Assembly (NCBI GenBank): GCA_963930775.1 | Contig: OZ005694.1 | Span: forward strand, 11,238,899 to 11,302,898 | DNA length: 64,000 nucleotides | Source: Cliona cf. orientalis | Taxonomy: Eukaryota > Porifera > Demospongiae > Clionaida > Clionaidae | Direction of reading: 5' to 3' | In this document: positions 18,310 through 28,600 of the stretch, in pieces | Numbering within the stretch: position 1 is the first letter of the stretch | Layout of the letters: each line of letters begins with the position of its first letter | Notes under the pieces: model-generated | What the model was told of the DNA's origin: nothing | What the model saw: only the letters and a program-made list of their open reading frames with translations | The model's database searches: none | Made by a program: the position numbers and the translations under genes

Positions 18310-18440
18310 ACCCCTCTCTCCTGGTGAAGATGTTGGCTCTCCAGATGACCTCTCCCCTCTCTCCTGCTGAAGACTGTGGTGCTACCGCTCTCTCTTGATG
18401 AAGACAGTTCCCCCCTCTCTCCTGGTGAAGAAGGCCCCTC
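18310..18440. repeat. Short array of CTCTCTCCTGGTGAAGA units
   Basis: Four copies of CTCTCTCYTGRTGAAGA lie near 18315, 18355, 18388 and 18415, about 27-40 bases apart. They are in the same orientation as the larger array just upstream. Confidence 0.7.
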
Positions 18441-18841
18441 TCGAGATGCGACTTTGAAGGTGAAGGAATTGTGCCATCTTTATGCAGCTACTGTATTGAT
18501 TAAAGTTCACTTTTTTTTTAGCAGAAGTCAGAAGAGAACTGTTGTGCTCTGCTCACCATGTGTGCCTAGAACATCTCTTGGACTTGCTGTTTCAACATTT
18601 CCAGACTGAACTTGGCTGACAACCAAACCAATGTAAGCTAGTGAAGTTGGTTGTGGAATTGCTGTCAAGTTTCTCTCTCCCACAGGTACCTCGAGTGAAT
18701 GATGCCATCCTCCTCTCCTTGGTGATGGAGATCACTAATCTCAATTTGTGGACAAAAACTGTTGTGTTGACATACTTTTGTGCTTTCATTAATTTTGTAC
18801 TTGACAATCATTTTTTATATTTTACTGATTTTTACCTTCAA

Positions 18842-19100
18842 GATCCAATTCAACTTCTTGATCATGTACTTTCACATACAATATTTCTCGTACATTTTCT
18901 TATTGAACTTTCAAGATCCAGTATAATCTTCGTTGAAAAAGTTTGAGATATGGGCAAGAATGATGCATGTTCACGCTGGCCTAGAGTGCTAGTTCCGTTG
19001 GTGACCTATACCAATTTTGCGGCTACTTTGACGACCTATACCATTCAACTGCACTCCCCCACTACATTAATAGACTGCATTGTTATAATAATATTATCAT
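18842..19100. repeat. Direct repeat, left copy (SNRNP25 3' flank)
   Basis: It begins GATCCAATTCAACTTC and ends ATAATATTATCAT. It matches 19674-19951 at high identity with small indels. The right copy adjoins the SNRNP25 3' end, so this left one is probably the displaced duplicate. The two copies bracket the gene fragments at 19101-19673. Confidence 0.85.
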
Positions 19101-19413
19101 TAGCAACCTGTATAATACACACCAAGGAAGATACAAAATTAATATAGTAATTTCCAGAGGACATCTCAGTATTTCTGAGAAATGATTAAGTTAGTTGATC
19201 TGACCTTTTGTATGTAGTAGGCCCTCTCTTTCATCTCCTTCGCCGCTACGACATCCTCGTGGTCGTTTCCATGGCAACTAATGGCCCATTGAAGCAGATC
19301 TTCCAACTGAGCGAGCTCTCGACTCACAACAGACTAGCATAACAAAGTGTTAGAATAATGGCCAGTCTCACTGTGGTCAGTGTGGTCAGTGTGATCACTG
19401 CATGCTAACTCAT
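19101..19413 (-). pseudogene. CARMIL fragment (one exon with flanking introns), inverted
   Basis: The reverse complement matches the CARMIL gene from about 36551 to 36852. It includes the whole exon coding SVVSRELAQLEDLLQW (about 36621-36750), the first bases of the next exon and both flanking introns. The exon part appears identical to its source by eye, and the intron parts have a few differences. Because introns are included, it was copied from DNA and not from mRNA. It has no start, stop or partner exons. Confidence 0.88.
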
Positions 19414-19673
19414 GCAAAATTGCTAAATGGTGAATTGCCTGCTTTGCTTATGCATGTATGTATATTATACACGTACTTTCTCTCTCTCTCTAGACTTACA
19501 TTTACGATGACAGGCATGGCTCCATAGTACATTGGCTGGGAGCAGTACGGCCAGAAGTAGGGGCACTCAGTCAAGTCAATGTAGCTGGGACTCAGGCTGC
19601 AAAGAGAGGAGAGATAAAACAGCCAACATACATTTAAAATCTGCCAAAATTTCCTACTCGCATATATACGTAT
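19414..19673 (-). pseudogene. MBTPS1 fragment (exon 10 with flanking introns)
   Basis: This matches about 9034-9320 in the same orientation as the MBTPS1 locus. It contains the exon coding [19 protein letters not shown] and part of the neighbouring MITE-like element, with an internal deletion in the intron. The exon differs by very few bases. It is an isolated exon that cannot make protease. Confidence 0.88.
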
Positions 19674-19951
19674 GATCCAATTCAACTTCTTGATCATGTA
19701 CTTTCACATACAATATTTCTTGTACATTTTCTTATTGAACTTTCAAGATCCGGTATATTAAATCTTCGTTGAAAGTTTGAGATATGGGCAAGAATGATGC
19801 ATGTTCATGTTAACTTCGCTGGCCTAGAGTGCTAGTTTCGTTAGTGACCTATATAGCTATACCAATTTTGCGGCTACTTTGACGACCTATACCATTCAAC
19901 TGCACTCCCCCAATACATTAATAGACTGCATTGTTATAATAATATTATCAT
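19674..19951. repeat. Direct repeat, right copy (SNRNP25 3' flank)
   Basis: Partner of 18842-19100. It ends 21 bases before the SNRNP25 stop codon on the minus strand, so it is the native 3' flank of that gene. Confidence 0.85.
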
Positions 19952-19972
19952 GACGTTGTATTAAAACAGGCG

Positions 19973-20922
19973 CTATCTGTATGGTCCAGCAGCAGCTGTT
20001 CTCCTTCCTTTATCTTCCTTTCTCAGTTTCTTGACAAAATTCACTTCACTCTTGTTCCCAACTCCATAGCTGCAGCCATGCAATATGCAAACGCAATAAT
20101 TAATGTACTAGCTTTGAGAATGACATTGCATAAAGAAAGGGATAGAGAGAATGTGTGCAAACCTTGATAATTTCTTGGTTTTATCCTCGAGCCTTGTCTG
20201 TCCAAATGCCAGCCAGTAGCTCCTCCAAACATACCTCCTACGATAAAAATTATTACAATTTGATATAGATATCAATTTTCATGTGATCAGGATATAATTA
20301 ATATCATGAGTGGAAATGCACTGATACATCAGCTGAGCTAGCGTTGGTCAAGCACAGACTGACCATGAGAGGTGAGAGGTCCTCTTCTGTCTCGAGCATC
20401 GTCTCTCCGTCTCCTTCTCAAATGCTGACATCAGCTCTTTCACGGTACACCCCTGACGAACAATCACAGCTGTAAGAGTAATAATATCATCATAATAGTA
20501 GACCAGTGAATAGTGTCATTGAGAAAGGAATATTAAATTTTAATAATTATTATGATCACTGATTTCTATAATAATAATAAGCTTATATAGTCAGGAGTGA
20601 AAATTTATACTCTGTAGCATACACATCAATACTATAATATTCTACCCAGTGGATGCATGTGTTCATCTGGCCATCAGTATTAGTACTAGTAGTGCTCACG
20701 TATGATTTGTTGGTCGAATCTCCTGACACAGACGGTGATGGCTCTGCCCTCCTCAACACTCACGATGGAGCTCACCTCCTCTGCTGTGACGTCACCAGGG
20801 AGATCGGAGAGGAACGGATCAGAGAGAAGGGTGGCTACTAACTTCTTGGCTTTCGCCATTAGCTCAGGGTGTCCTGGGGGGCCGACATCCACAGCCAAGC
20901 TGGCATCCTCATCTTCCTCCAT
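19973..20922 (-). CDS. SNRNP25: U11/U12 snRNP 25 kDa protein (minor spliceosome)
   Basis: A subunit of the U11/U12 di-snRNP, which recognises U12-type introns in the nucleus. Exons are 20922-20700, 20469-20364, 20237-20163 and 20069-19973. Landmarks match the vertebrate protein in order: DVTAEEVSSIVSVEEGRAIT, then VIVRQGCTVKELMSAF, then RYVWRSYWLAF, then YGVGNKSEVNFVKKLRK. The ubiquitin-like fold of the family ends with that last motif. Here about 13 further residues follow before the TAG. The Met at 20922 precedes an acidic leader (MEEDEDASLAVDVGPP). It is transcribed in the same direction as RANBP9/10, about 210 bases apart. Its presence implies the organism keeps a minor spliceosome. Confidence 0.9.
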
Positions 20923-21132
20923 AGTGTACAGTTGGTAAAGGTCGTCAAAACGCCTAGTTCGTCTTGGTATAGGTCGTCAATATTGTATGCGCAATTGGCT
21001 GGAGATATATAATGCATAATAGAAGAAACTTATTGTGCAGCGTTAATAATGATCAATAATAATTATTAATTCGGTATAACAATTACATTACGAGAGAGTC
21101 ATGAAATAGAGTGAGTTATTGATGAGTTGTTG

Positions 21133-23736
21133 CTATGAGTTGACAATGTCTTGAACTCCAGTGAAGGCGGCCGACCCCAGTCCATTCCGAGACATGTGCT
21201 TCAGACACTGGGCAGCTTGACCCAGCGCAAACTCAAGAGGGGGCTGCCCCTGTAATTTCTTTGATTCTGCAGAAATTATTAAAAATATTTTCGGCTGGTG
21301 GTGAGAGTGGTGATGAAAGGCTGACCTAGTATGGCTGAGTTTAGAGCTGAGCAGACTGGCTCTCTCTGGAGAGGATCAAGGAGATAGCCAACTGGACTCG
21401 AGCGAGGATCAGTGTAAGCCAGCAGGCTAAAGGAATCCTGGAACAAGAGAGAGAGAAAATATTAAATAGTGAAAATTTCTCTCTCTCTCTCTCTCAACCT
21501 GTAGCATAGTCTTGAGTTTGTCGTTAGGTTTGCTGGCAGTGACTTGGTTGAAAAGTGCCTGAAGGTCCCTTCCAAATGACAACACCTTTTCAATATCCAC
21601 GGGGTTCTCCAGGTCAACGGAGGCCCCTCCCCCTCTCCCCTGCTGGTCCTCCTCTCCCGGCAGGAGCAGGGGGCTGTCGACCTCCATCACCATGGCTTCA
21701 TCAATATCACTCTCCACTCTCTCTCTCACAGGCACTCCGTTCATCCCACAGTGATCAAACCCTCCCCCTGCTAAATGGAACAAATTCAATAATAATAATA
21801 ATATTGTAATTTCAGGAGATACTGTAAATCGCGAATATTTCATTGTTAAAATATTTTCGGACAGCCTGGCTTGTGCAAAAATTAAACGCACGAAAATACA
21901 TGCGCAATATTAACTATAATGCGGTACAGGGTCGTTTGTCCGAAATTATTTAACATGAAAATTTATCGCATGAAATATTTTAGACACGAAATATTCGCCA
22001 TAATGTACATGCACATAGACCAGAAAGGACAATTTCCCCTGAACCCCCCCTCCCTCCCTTCTCATAGTTCTTTGAGTGAGAATACTTGAGTGAACCTACC
22101 TCCTCTATTGGTTGAAGATCCATTGGCCCCCTCCTCCTCCATAGCCACTGATGATGTCATTGCTGTTGTCGTAGCTGTGCTCTCATTGGTCGGTTGCATT
22201 GGATTAGGTGATGCTGGATTGGAGCTGCTCAGTTCGGAGTGACACGAGAGGCGTGGCTCCAGCGAGATGACCGCCTCCCCCCTGTCATAACCACCAATCA
22301 TCTCCACAAACTGACGGCACTTCAGTTTGAAGAGAAGCTCCGGATTGGACGCCAGGAGGCCCGGGTACGAGGATTCAACCAATCGCATTGCTTCACTGAT
22401 ACGACCTGCTAACACCAACAGCTGGATTTCTGATGTCAAGGGAGACAGAAAGATATTTTTTGTTGCTAAAAATGTAAAAATATTATCTTACTTTGTCTGC
22501 TTCTTATTGATAAGACGTCTTCATCCAAACGCTGACCAGTGCTACTGGAGAACACTTGAGCTGACTGAGAGTAGCCATGGTGGACAAGATAGCTCAGGAC
22601 TAGTCTGAAGGGAAGGGAGGGAGAGAGAGAAAACTTGGCACTCATCAACCAAAATTTGGCACACACTAGATGTTGAAATTAGACTGAAAAAATGATTTAC
22701 TTGTGAAGGCTTGTCTGCCACGCCCCCTGGCCATCACTCACGGAGAATGTCTCTATGGAATGACGAATCTGCTGCTGCATATCCTATTTGGGAGGGGGGA
22801 TCTGCTGACATCAGCAAGATTGACCATCACTATGGTAACTCACAGCTAACATTCCTTCAAAGTCAAAGATAAACGGAGTTTCCCCAAAATTTGCCTCCAC
22901 CACCTCCCCTGGAGTCTGAAGACCAACTGTTGGGTAGAGCACCTGACTTGACTGAAGTGTGTGTATATGAACAAGTGTTGAAAAAATGAGAGAGAGAGAG
23001 AGAGTAGGAGAGAAAGAAAGGGAGAGAGACTTACTGGTACATCCGATACAGCTGTTCCTAGTGAAATTCCATTTTTTGTGAAGAAGATGGTTCTGTCTAC
23101 TAGGTTGAATCCGCAGCCAACTACGTCGCCCGTGGTGAAGGTCGGCCCATACTGCTGACCCGTCCCTGAGCAGCTGAACACACAACCATCGTCGGCATGG
23201 TAACCATAAGAGTTCTTCTCCCATCCTGGGAGTCTGTTGAGGTTGACTCCATTCGAGCTGAGACCAATACCCATGTACCTAAGTGACAAATATCATTGAT
23301 ATCATATCTACAGCAAGTGACTTCACCAAATATAGAGATTAGTAGCATTTAGTGGCTGCCTGTGAATGTAAGTGTGTGATCTCTCTCTCTCTCTCTCTCT
23401 TACCCATCTCTTCCTTTGCTGATGACTTTGATTTCAAAATAGTAAACGCCGGCTGCAGCTGGTATGGGGTGACCAGTTCGCACAGAGGCTGCATCTTTGT
23501 GATTCTTACCGCTACCTACATACACATAAATACGACACAAAGGATATTTAGTATCACCATGGCACAGTAACTCAGGCTGCCCCCAAAACTGAAAAATTTA
23601 AATTACCTTTATAATGAACTTTGAGATTACTTTGCGAGAGTCCTATGTACGTGTATTTGTCTTTTGCACTCCAGGCGCGGGGTAGCGGCGTCTCTGCTTC
23701 GTCTACTTTGGGATAGAGGCGCAAAAGTCGATCCAT
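21133..23736 (-). CDS. RANBP9: RanBP9/RanBP10-type SPRY-LisH-CTLH-CRA protein
   Basis: Scaffold subunit of the CTLH/GID E3 ubiquitin ligase, in cytoplasm and nucleus. Exons are 23736-23607, 23515-23404, 23278-23035, 22942-22844, 22783-22701, 22604-22492, 22429-22100, about 21769-21499, 21437-21326 and 21266-21133. Domains in order are SPRY ([15 protein letters not shown] to [12 protein letters not shown]), LisH ([18 protein letters not shown]), CTLH ([18 protein letters not shown]), an acidic low-complexity linker, and CRA ([22 protein letters not shown]). The Met at 23736 starts [20 protein letters not shown], as in vertebrates but without their long proline-rich leader. An upstream non-ATG extension is open but unsupported. 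One gene probably represents both vertebrate RANBP9 and RANBP10. Confidence 0.93.
21820..22007. mobile_element. MITE-like element, TACTGTAAAT family
   Basis: The left end TACTGTAAATCGCGAATATT and the right end AATATTCGCCATAATGTA are imperfect inverted repeats. The interior (TTTTCGGACAGCCTGG, AATGCGGTACAGGGTCGTTT) is shared with 37185-37337. It is in a RANBP9/10 intron. Confidence 0.75.
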
Positions 23737-23906
23737 CTTCTCTCCAGTCTCAGGACACAGAATTCTGTTGTGTTGCCTTTGAAATTTCACATTCGTTAAA
23801 TTAGGGCAGAATAATTTACGGTATTAAAACAAATTCACCAAACGACCATTACCTATCGATTATCGTATTTCAACCTGCCGTGTCAAGTAGTGAAAGAAGT
23901 AGAGCT
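23737..23906. promoter_or_regulatory. Bidirectional promoter region, RANBP9/10 / CCDC90B
   Basis: There are 170 bases between divergent start codons, including both 5' UTRs. No recognised core motif. Confidence 0.6.
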
Positions 23907-25484
23907 ATGTCGTTGAGAAGGCTATTTTCACGGACTGTTATTCGTCCAACGTTACTTCGATACTACTCTGTGGCGGTAGATGGTCCGACAGAAAGCCAGG
24001 CAAAGCCGCTTCTCAGGGCACGCTCCTCCCTCGGCACGGCCGAAGTCGCAACAACCAGCAGCGCGAGCGAGGTGAAGCCGAGAAAATCAGATCTGGTTCT
24101 CGAACGAAAGGTGCTGGCATATCCACCGCCGCACTATTTCGACACGCACAAGGTCGTCTCGCAGCTTCAACAAGCAGGTACTAATTTGTGGTTTAATAAC
24201 TGACCAGGTAGTTGATTATTGAAGCTCAAAATGATTTATTATTCAGGTTACAGTGTTAGTCAGTCTGAAGCAGTAGTGTCGTTATTATCGGAGTCATTGC
24301 ACAAGTCCCTTGAGCCGCTGTGGGCCTCCGTCATCACTCACAGGGAAATCGTAAGTATTGAAATTAATTTTGGGAAATTCGTAGAAGTGATGAATTTTTG
24401 GTAATGAATTTCATGATTGTATGGTTGCTTTGGCCTCCTGTGAATATGCTCATTCAGTGCATTTATAGTGGAAATTTTTTGCTGATTTCTGCACTATCTC
24501 ATGATGTAATAATGTTAGACATTGTACTATTATCAGGGGAAGGAGGGGAGGGGGGGATATGACTCAGCAAGTTGTTGGTTATCCATGGCTTTCTGTTTCA
24601 GGAGTTACTGGAGCAGCGAATTGGTGGTGAGCTGAAGTCGATGAAGAGCAGCCTCGTGCTCATAGAGAAGAGTACCATCAACAATCTAAGATCAGAGAAT
24701 GAGGTGAGAACAATGGAATGGATGACTTGAGAATATCTCAGTATGTATCTCCCCCCTCTCCCTCCCTCTCTCCCTCTCTCCCTTCAGGCACTAAGGAATC
24801 AGATCCAGAATCTGACAAATGTGTTTAAGGTAAGGAATCTGTGTGCATAGTTTAAGGTCCTAGTCATATCCAAGCAGCCACACTCTCTCCCTTCCTTCCT
24901 TCCTTCAATCCTTCCTTCCCTCTGCTAAATTTACCGGGTTCCCCCATGTCTGTCAGTCTTATCCCCCCGCACCAGATGATCTAGACAGCAGCTCATTCGC
25001 TGACTATTCCCTACTCCAGGAGGAGGTGACCAAGGTGCAGTCTGGCCTCCAGCTAGACCTCAACCTCGAGAAGAGCAGAATCAAAGAAGAGGTGAGAGGA
25101 GGAATAATATTCTAATTGATTGGAGTTAGATATCCTCGGGCGTGGTTACACTATTTATGTATTCTACCTTAAATTGACATAGTGCCCCCCCCCCTCCAAA
25201 CACATGGCGTTTTGCACACACTCTCTCCTGCTGTAGGCCACTACTATGGACCAGAAAGTCAAAGATGCTAACAACAGAATTGCATTTGAGGTATTTCACG
25301 ATTAATTATCACGGAAAGAAAGCAGTAATTATCGAGGGATCATACACCCCTACAGGTTGCTCAGCTTCGTACTCAGATGGAGTCCCAGAAAGTGGAGTCA
25401 ATCAAGTATCTGGTTGGAGGCATATTCTCCATAGTAACCATCATACTATCACTTATATTTGGCCTATCAAGACTCATGAAATAA
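23907..25484 (+). CDS. CCDC90B/MCUR1 family mitochondrial coiled-coil membrane protein
   Basis: DUF1640 family. The vertebrate members are CCDC90B and MCUR1, inner-membrane proteins, the latter linked to calcium uniporter and complex assembly. Exons are 23907-24177, 24247-24350, 24602-24703, 24788-24829, 24957-25091, 25237-25290 and 25356-25484. The N-terminus MSLRRLFSRTVIRPTLLRYY is a good basic mitochondrial presequence. The head motif YFDTHKVVSQLQQAGYS is followed by a coiled coil (LLEQRIGGELKSMKSSL, LDLNLEKSRIKEE) and one C-terminal membrane helix (YLVGGIFSIVTIILSLIFGL), ending LMK. The ATG at 23907 is chosen because the extension above it has no ATG. It is convergent with CNOT10, about 175 bases apart. 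Whether it acts as MCUR1 or as CCDC90B cannot be decided. Confidence 0.9.
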
Positions 25485-25658
25485 TTATTAGACCAGCCAC
25501 CATGCCTAGCAAATCATTAATAATAATTATTCCTTTTGCCCCCAGGTTATTTTTATTGCTATGTATTAATACATGTATTATGATAAGCCAAACCAATGCA
25601 TTATTTATTGATACAAAAAGTGACACTCTTTTGAGTTCATTTTATCCTAATTTTTTCA

Positions 25659-28600
25659 TCATTGTCTTGAAAGTTTGATTTTTGAAGTTTTCTTATCTCC
25701 TCCTCCAAATGAAAATAGACAACGCTTTTTGATAATCTCCAGACCCAAAACAGCGTGACCTGCACAAGAATACATCAATACACACACAATAATAATAATA
25801 TTATTATTTCGAAATTTTTGCTCACCGCTAGCCAACTCTATGTAGGCAGACAACAGCACAAACTGCGCTGGGAGGATGTCACTTCCAGAAAGCAAGGATG
25901 AAGCCTGCAGTCGAGTGCAAACACATCACAATAATTATCATAGAGATAATAAAATTATAGCATAACTCAGTTCCATCACTGGCATGGCACATGGTCATCA
26001 CATGGCAAACACATGCAGAGCACATGTGCACCACATGCCAACTCAGTGTGTGGACCTGACCTGTTGTAGAGCCCTCCTGGCTTTCTCATAGTCCTTCTTG
26101 ATGGAGAAGACAGTGGCTAGGTTGAATAGCATGAGTGCCTTTGCTTGAGGGGGGCTACTGGGGAAGGAATGGACTCCACCAGCACCTGAGGGAGGGGGGG
26201 AGAGAGGGGGTGACATTCTATTTATTCGAAAATGTTGAAAATTTAATAATTTCGCTAAATTCTGCTAACATTGTTAATTTTGAAACATCGCTAAAATGAG
26301 TACCCGCTAAACGCACTATTTCTGAAATCCACTAAAATTTGTACCCGCAAATAATCTTAGCTCTAAGGCAGAGGATTGAGTGTATCGTAATAATAATACT
26401 ATACCTGAAGGTGAATTTGGTCTCCTTTCTTCTTGCTGAGGGAATTCACTGTCTGTATACACAAGAAAGAGAAGCATATCAACATTGAAAGTGTTGAAGT
26501 AAGTGAAAGCTTCTCCAAGAATTTGACAAAATTCAATACTTACCATTTGGAGGAAGAGAGATGCTGATGTTGGTTATGGTGTCAGGGTTGAGGTGCTGGA
26601 GAGCCTCAGACACTCGGTCGAGGTAGACCAGTGCCTCCGCAGCATAGGTGTGGCCGAGGTACTTGAGTCCTCCGGGAAGATGGGAGGAGGAGGAGAGAAG
26701 AGAGAGAGAGTAGTGAAGGGCAGAGAGAGGATCACCAAGGCCCAGAGACACATACGCAAGAGAACAGAGGATACTCGACCTGGAGAGAGAAAGCATGAAT
26801 TTTAGAATAATATATTTTGTATGTGATTATACTATAATATAATATGTGAGCGAATTTGAGAAAAGGGGTAACTTCGCGCATTTTCCGAATTTTGGTTTTG
26901 AAACGCTTATATCTCTGGAATCATAGCAGCTATGAACTTTAAACCTGGCATGAATATTCTTTAATCATCCTACTACACTCGCTGCAATTCGCGAGCCCCG
27001 CCCACGTCCGGTATGGGCGGGGCGAGCGCGCGTCGATCACGTCCGAAAAACGCCGTTTTATGCCCCTCTTTGGCGGCTCTCCACTCGGGACAGGAGGCTT
27101 GCTCCGACTTCTAACATTGGATCTATGAAGTAGAAGGCCCCAACTGCTAATAAACCAAGTCTGAAGTCTAGGGCTCTTACTAGCTTGAAATGGTGGTAGG
27201 TTGAAAAGTGACAAAAAATCGCGTTTTGCGCGAAGTTACCCCTTTTCTCAAATTCGCTCACATATAACAAAAAATATTTTCACTTCGCTTGCCACAGCCT
27301 CGGGCCTCTGAGTGACCAATCGGATCACAATATTTGTTACAACTATAATGGTAATGTAGGTATTGTAAGGTATTGCAGGCGCTGATCCAGAAAATATTCA
27401 TGGAAGGTGGCTGATGGGGTGGCTACCCATAGTAAACCATACTGGTGCAAAGGGGGTGGCTGGTTAATAATGGTGGACATCTCCTATACTACATTGCAAT
27501 TTTTAGGTCTCTGGAATGTCAATTAGCCGCTCTGATTAGCATTCCAAGGACCTAAAAATTGCTCTACAGTGCTAACTAAGAGGGGCTCCCCCACTAAATC
27601 AATAGCACTGAGTTCGAAAATCACAACGATATTCTCTAAAAACCTTCACAAAAGCCGCGATTTAATTAGTGAACTATTAGCCAAAGGTCAAGCGTGTCCT
27701 ACCTCCTCTGGCATAAAAGAACTGGTGAAGGGGGGTGGCTAGCCACCCCATCCACCCCCTGGATCAGCCCCTGTATTGTAAGGTATTGTAGGTATTATAA
27801 GGTATTGTAAGGTATTGTAGGGTAAAGTAGGCCAGGAATCTGATTGGTCAGTTGGAGGTCCACTATTTCACTTCGCTTGCCACAGCCTTGGGCCTCTGAG
27901 TGACCAATCGGATCACAGTATTTGTTACAACTATAATGGTAATGTAGGTATTATATAAGGTATTGTAAGGTATTGTATGGTAAAGTAGGCCAGGAATCTG
28001 ATTGGTCAGTTGGAGGTCCACTATTTCACTTTGCTTGCCACAGCCTCGGGCCTCTGAGCGACCAATCGGATCACAGTATTTGTTACAACTATAATGGTAA
28101 TGTAGGTATTGTAGGTATTGTAAGGTATTGTAGGGTAAAGTAGGCCAGGAATCTGATAGGTCAGTTGGAGGTCCACTATTTCACTTCACTTGTTACCTGA
28201 GATTGATGATATCATTTCCTGTGATGGGGGCACCTGGTAGAGCTGAACAAGTGGGCGGGGCTCCACTGTCATGTGACTTATCGGGAAGGAGAAAGAGAGC
28301 ACTGCGGAGACAAATGGCAGCAAACTCCAGAGTCGGGGCAGGCATGGCTGCACTCTGAGGGTGGCTGTCAACTCTGGAAAGAGACAGAGAGAGAGAGAGG
28401 TAGCGGTGATCTAACTTGATGTACCGTATAGCCGGAAATATTGGCGGGAATTAAATTTGGCGGTTGAGCCCAAAATTGCTTTTGCAAGAATATTGGCGAA
28501 TCTAAATTTGGCGGTTCGGTACTACTTATATTATATTATGCGAGTAGGAAATTTTGGCGGATTTTAGTTTGGCAGTTGTATTATAGACCGCCAAACTGCC

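Larger units (their letters stand above)
15901..18960 (+). ncRNA. Possible spliced non-coding or short-peptide transcript
   Basis: A short open frame starts at ATG 15902 (MAPFYSDHNAINGESGG) and reaches a consensus donor, AAG|GTATCT, at about 15982. A polypyrimidine-AG acceptor (CTCGTTTCTGCAG) ends at about 16735. Joined there the frame stops after about 21 codons. Downstream sequence is T-rich, with stops in all frames, and carries two degenerate tandem arrays (17645-18185 and 18310-18440). The pattern fits a long non-coding RNA or an mRNA with a long 3' UTR. No homologue was recognised. Boundaries, strand and existence are inferred from composition and splice-like motifs only. Confidence 0.25.

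Noticed and set aside
18842-19951. Direct repeats around an insert considered as long terminal repeats of a retroelement
   Set aside because: The repeats lack TG...CA ends, no primer-binding site or polypurine tract is seen, and the inside is two host gene fragments with introns.
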